NCBI GenBank assembly: GCA_943371425.1 | Contig: CALRUR010000006.1 | Coordinates: forward strand, 1 to 64,000 | Reading direction: 5' to 3' | Source of the DNA: CAJBVG01 sp943371425 | GTDB taxonomy: Bacteria > Bacteroidota > Bacteroidia > Sphingobacteriales > Sphingobacteriaceae | DNA: 64,000 bases | Shown here: piece after piece, positions 62,910-64,000 of the stretch | Layout of the letters: each line of letters starts with the position of its first letter | Position numbering within the stretch: the stretch's first letter is position 1 | Made by a program: the position numbers and the translations under genes | The notes under the pieces: model-generated | What the model was told of the DNA's origin: nothing | The model's input: only the letters and a program-made list of their open reading frames with translations | Databases searched by the model: none

Positions 62910-64000
62910 ATGTTTAAGAAAATTTTATTAGCACTTGGCATGTTAATTGTATTAGTTTTAGCTGCGGCTATTACACTACCAATTATTTATAAAGACGATA
63001 TTATTGCGAAAGTTAAATCTACCATTAACGACAATGTAAATGCAGATGTAAAGTTTGGAGATTTTAGTGTAAGTATAATTCGCAGTTTTCCGAACCTTTC
63101 TTTTAGCATGGAAAATTTAATGGTGGCGGGAGTAGATTCATTTAAGAACGACACTTTAGCAAATATTGGAGAGTTATACGTGGTGGTGGATATCATGTCG
63201 GTGATTAATAAAGAAACCATCAAAATTAAATCGCTTGAATTAGACCGAGCAAAATTAAACTTTGTAGTACTTAAATCTGGCAAGGCAAATTGGGACATAG
63301 CTAAAACCGATACAAGTAAAGTAGAAGTACCAGCAGATACAACAGTAAGCAACTTTAGCATTGCGTTAAAATCATATTCAATAAAAAATTCTACTTTGGT
63401 GTATGACGATCAATCGCTTGCCTTTTACACTAAACTGCATAATTTAAACCATACAGGTTCTGGAGATTTTACACAAGATTTATTTACTTTATTAACCAAC
63501 ACAAAAGCCGATGAATTAACTGTAGGTTATGGTGGGGTGAATTATTTGAATAAAGTTAAGCTTGATGCAGATGCAGCGATAGACATGAACTTAAAAGATT
63601 TTGTGTTTACGTTTAAAGACAATGTAATTAACCTTAATGCCTTGGTAATAAATTTTGCAGGTATGGTTGCCATGCCCGACAGCAACATCGATTTAGATTT
63701 AACTTTTGATGCACAAAAATCTGAATTCAAAAACTTCTTATCGCTAATACCTGCTATATATTCGAGCTCTTTCGATAATTTAACCGCGAGCGGTAAATTT
63801 GCATTAAATGGATATTACAAAGGAAGAATGAATGCAGTTTCGATGCCAGGTTTTGGATTAAATGTATTAGTAGAAAACGGAAACTTTAAATATCCAGATT
63901 TGCCTACTGGTGTAAACAATGTTCAGTTAGATTTAAATGTGGAAGATAAAGACGGAGTGTTTGACCATACAGTAGTGAACATGAAAAAGTTGCACATAGA
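62910..64000 (+). CDS. AsmA-family protein, C-terminus beyond the window
   Basis: A frame open from ATG 62910 to the window end (363 codons visible, no stop). The N-terminus has a membrane helix (about 4-26) followed by the AsmA opening: a helix, then VNADVKFGDFSVSIIRSFPNLSF, ENLMVAG and repeated strands such as IKIKSLELDRAKLNFVV. AsmA-like proteins bridge the inner and outer membranes and move phospholipids. It is a longer and more typical AsmA than the gene at 46323. The rest of the gene lies to the right. Confidence 0.88.
   Translation, partial: MFKKILLALGMLIVLVLAAAITLPIIYKDDIIAKVKSTINDNVNADVKFGDFSVSIIRSFPNLSFSMENLMVAGVDSFKNDTLANIGELYVVVDIMSVINKETIKIKSLELDRAKLNFVVLKSGKANWDIAKTDTSKVEVPADTTVSNFSIALKSYSIKNSTLVYDDQSLAFYTKLHNLNHTGSGDFTQDLFTLLTNTKADELTVGYGGVNYLNKVKLDADAAIDMNLKDFVFTFKDNVINLNALVINFAGMVAMPDSNIDLDLTFDAQKSEFKNFLSLIPAIYSSSFDNLTASGKFALNGYYKGRMNAVSMPGFGLNVLVENGNFKYPDLPTGVNNVQLDLNVEDKDGVFDHTVVNMKKLHI

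Noticed and set aside
1..64000. tRNA, rRNA, insertion sequences, prophage genes
   Set aside because: I read through all spacers and saw no cloverleaf-like segment with CCA-type ends, no rRNA sequence, no transposase or phage protein, and no long inverted repeats flanking a gene.

Overview
This is a contiguous, AT-rich (by eye roughly one-third G+C), densely coding stretch of chromosome from a member of the Bacteroidota. The evidence is: TAnnTTTG-type -7 promoter boxes and weak, A-rich ribosome binding sites; type IX secretion (T9SS) C-terminal sorting domains on two exported proteins; an ExbB-ExbD-ExbD-TonB cluster; a truncated NuoG; and typical neighbourhoods such as miaB / sigma-54 activator / lptE / TPR / secG. 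Nothing in the window fixes a genus. I see no tRNA, rRNA, CRISPR array, insertion sequence, prophage or transfer gene.

Layout. 1-6.4 kb: a small DUF3127 protein with an SSB-like tail, then an energy-transduction cluster (ExbB, two ExbD, TonB, a small membrane protein, a PstS-like lipoprotein, a TPR protein). 6.4-19.4 kb: all fourteen genes of respiratory complex I in the order nuoA to nuoN, with hairpins before nuoA and between nuoA and nuoB, and unusual repeat-rich spacers around the short nuoG. 19.4-23.3 kb: DedA, a CNNM/CorC protein, RsmE, a DUF4159 protein and a biotin-carrier protein. 23.3-25.7 kb (minus): an M14 peptidase translationally coupled to a rhomboid protease. 25.8-30.3 kb: a three-gene ABC/HlyD/TolC export operon whose ABC ATPase has lost most canonical motifs. 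30.3-34.7 kb: pterin dehydratase, a YjbR protein, a T9SS-secreted endonuclease I and an M13 peptidase. 34.8-39.2 kb: a more AT-rich, accessory-looking stretch with a small XRE regulator, a secreted alpha/beta hydrolase and two lipoproteins. 39.2-41.7 kb: repeat-rich spacer and groES-groEL. 41.7-46.2 kb (minus): miaB, a receiver-less sigma-54 activator, lptE, a TPR protein and secG in one compact operon. 46.3-50.6 kb: an AsmA-like protein, a glutathione peroxidase, a TPMT-type methyltransferase, DUF1844 and a coiled-coil membrane protein. 50.7-58.8 kb (minus): an rlmL-like methyltransferase, a very large multi-sensor histidine kinase and a large outer-membrane protein coupled to it. 58.9-64 kb: a DUF5117-type zinc metalloprotease, fabD, tsaE and an AsmA-like gene cut by the window end.

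Most of the window is core physiology: respiration, TonB energisation, envelope biogenesis (LptE, SecG, AsmA-like, TolC) and protein quality control. The least conventional items are the degenerate ABC exporter, the kinase plus outer-membrane-protein pair, the SSB-tailed DUF3127 protein, and several non-coding structures: promoter boxes placed directly against hairpins, mutually exclusive hairpins before nuoH, a start-codon hairpin before the secreted hydrolase, and word-like short repeats in spacers. No completely new multi-gene system is claimed. All family calls are from reading the protein sequences without database searches.
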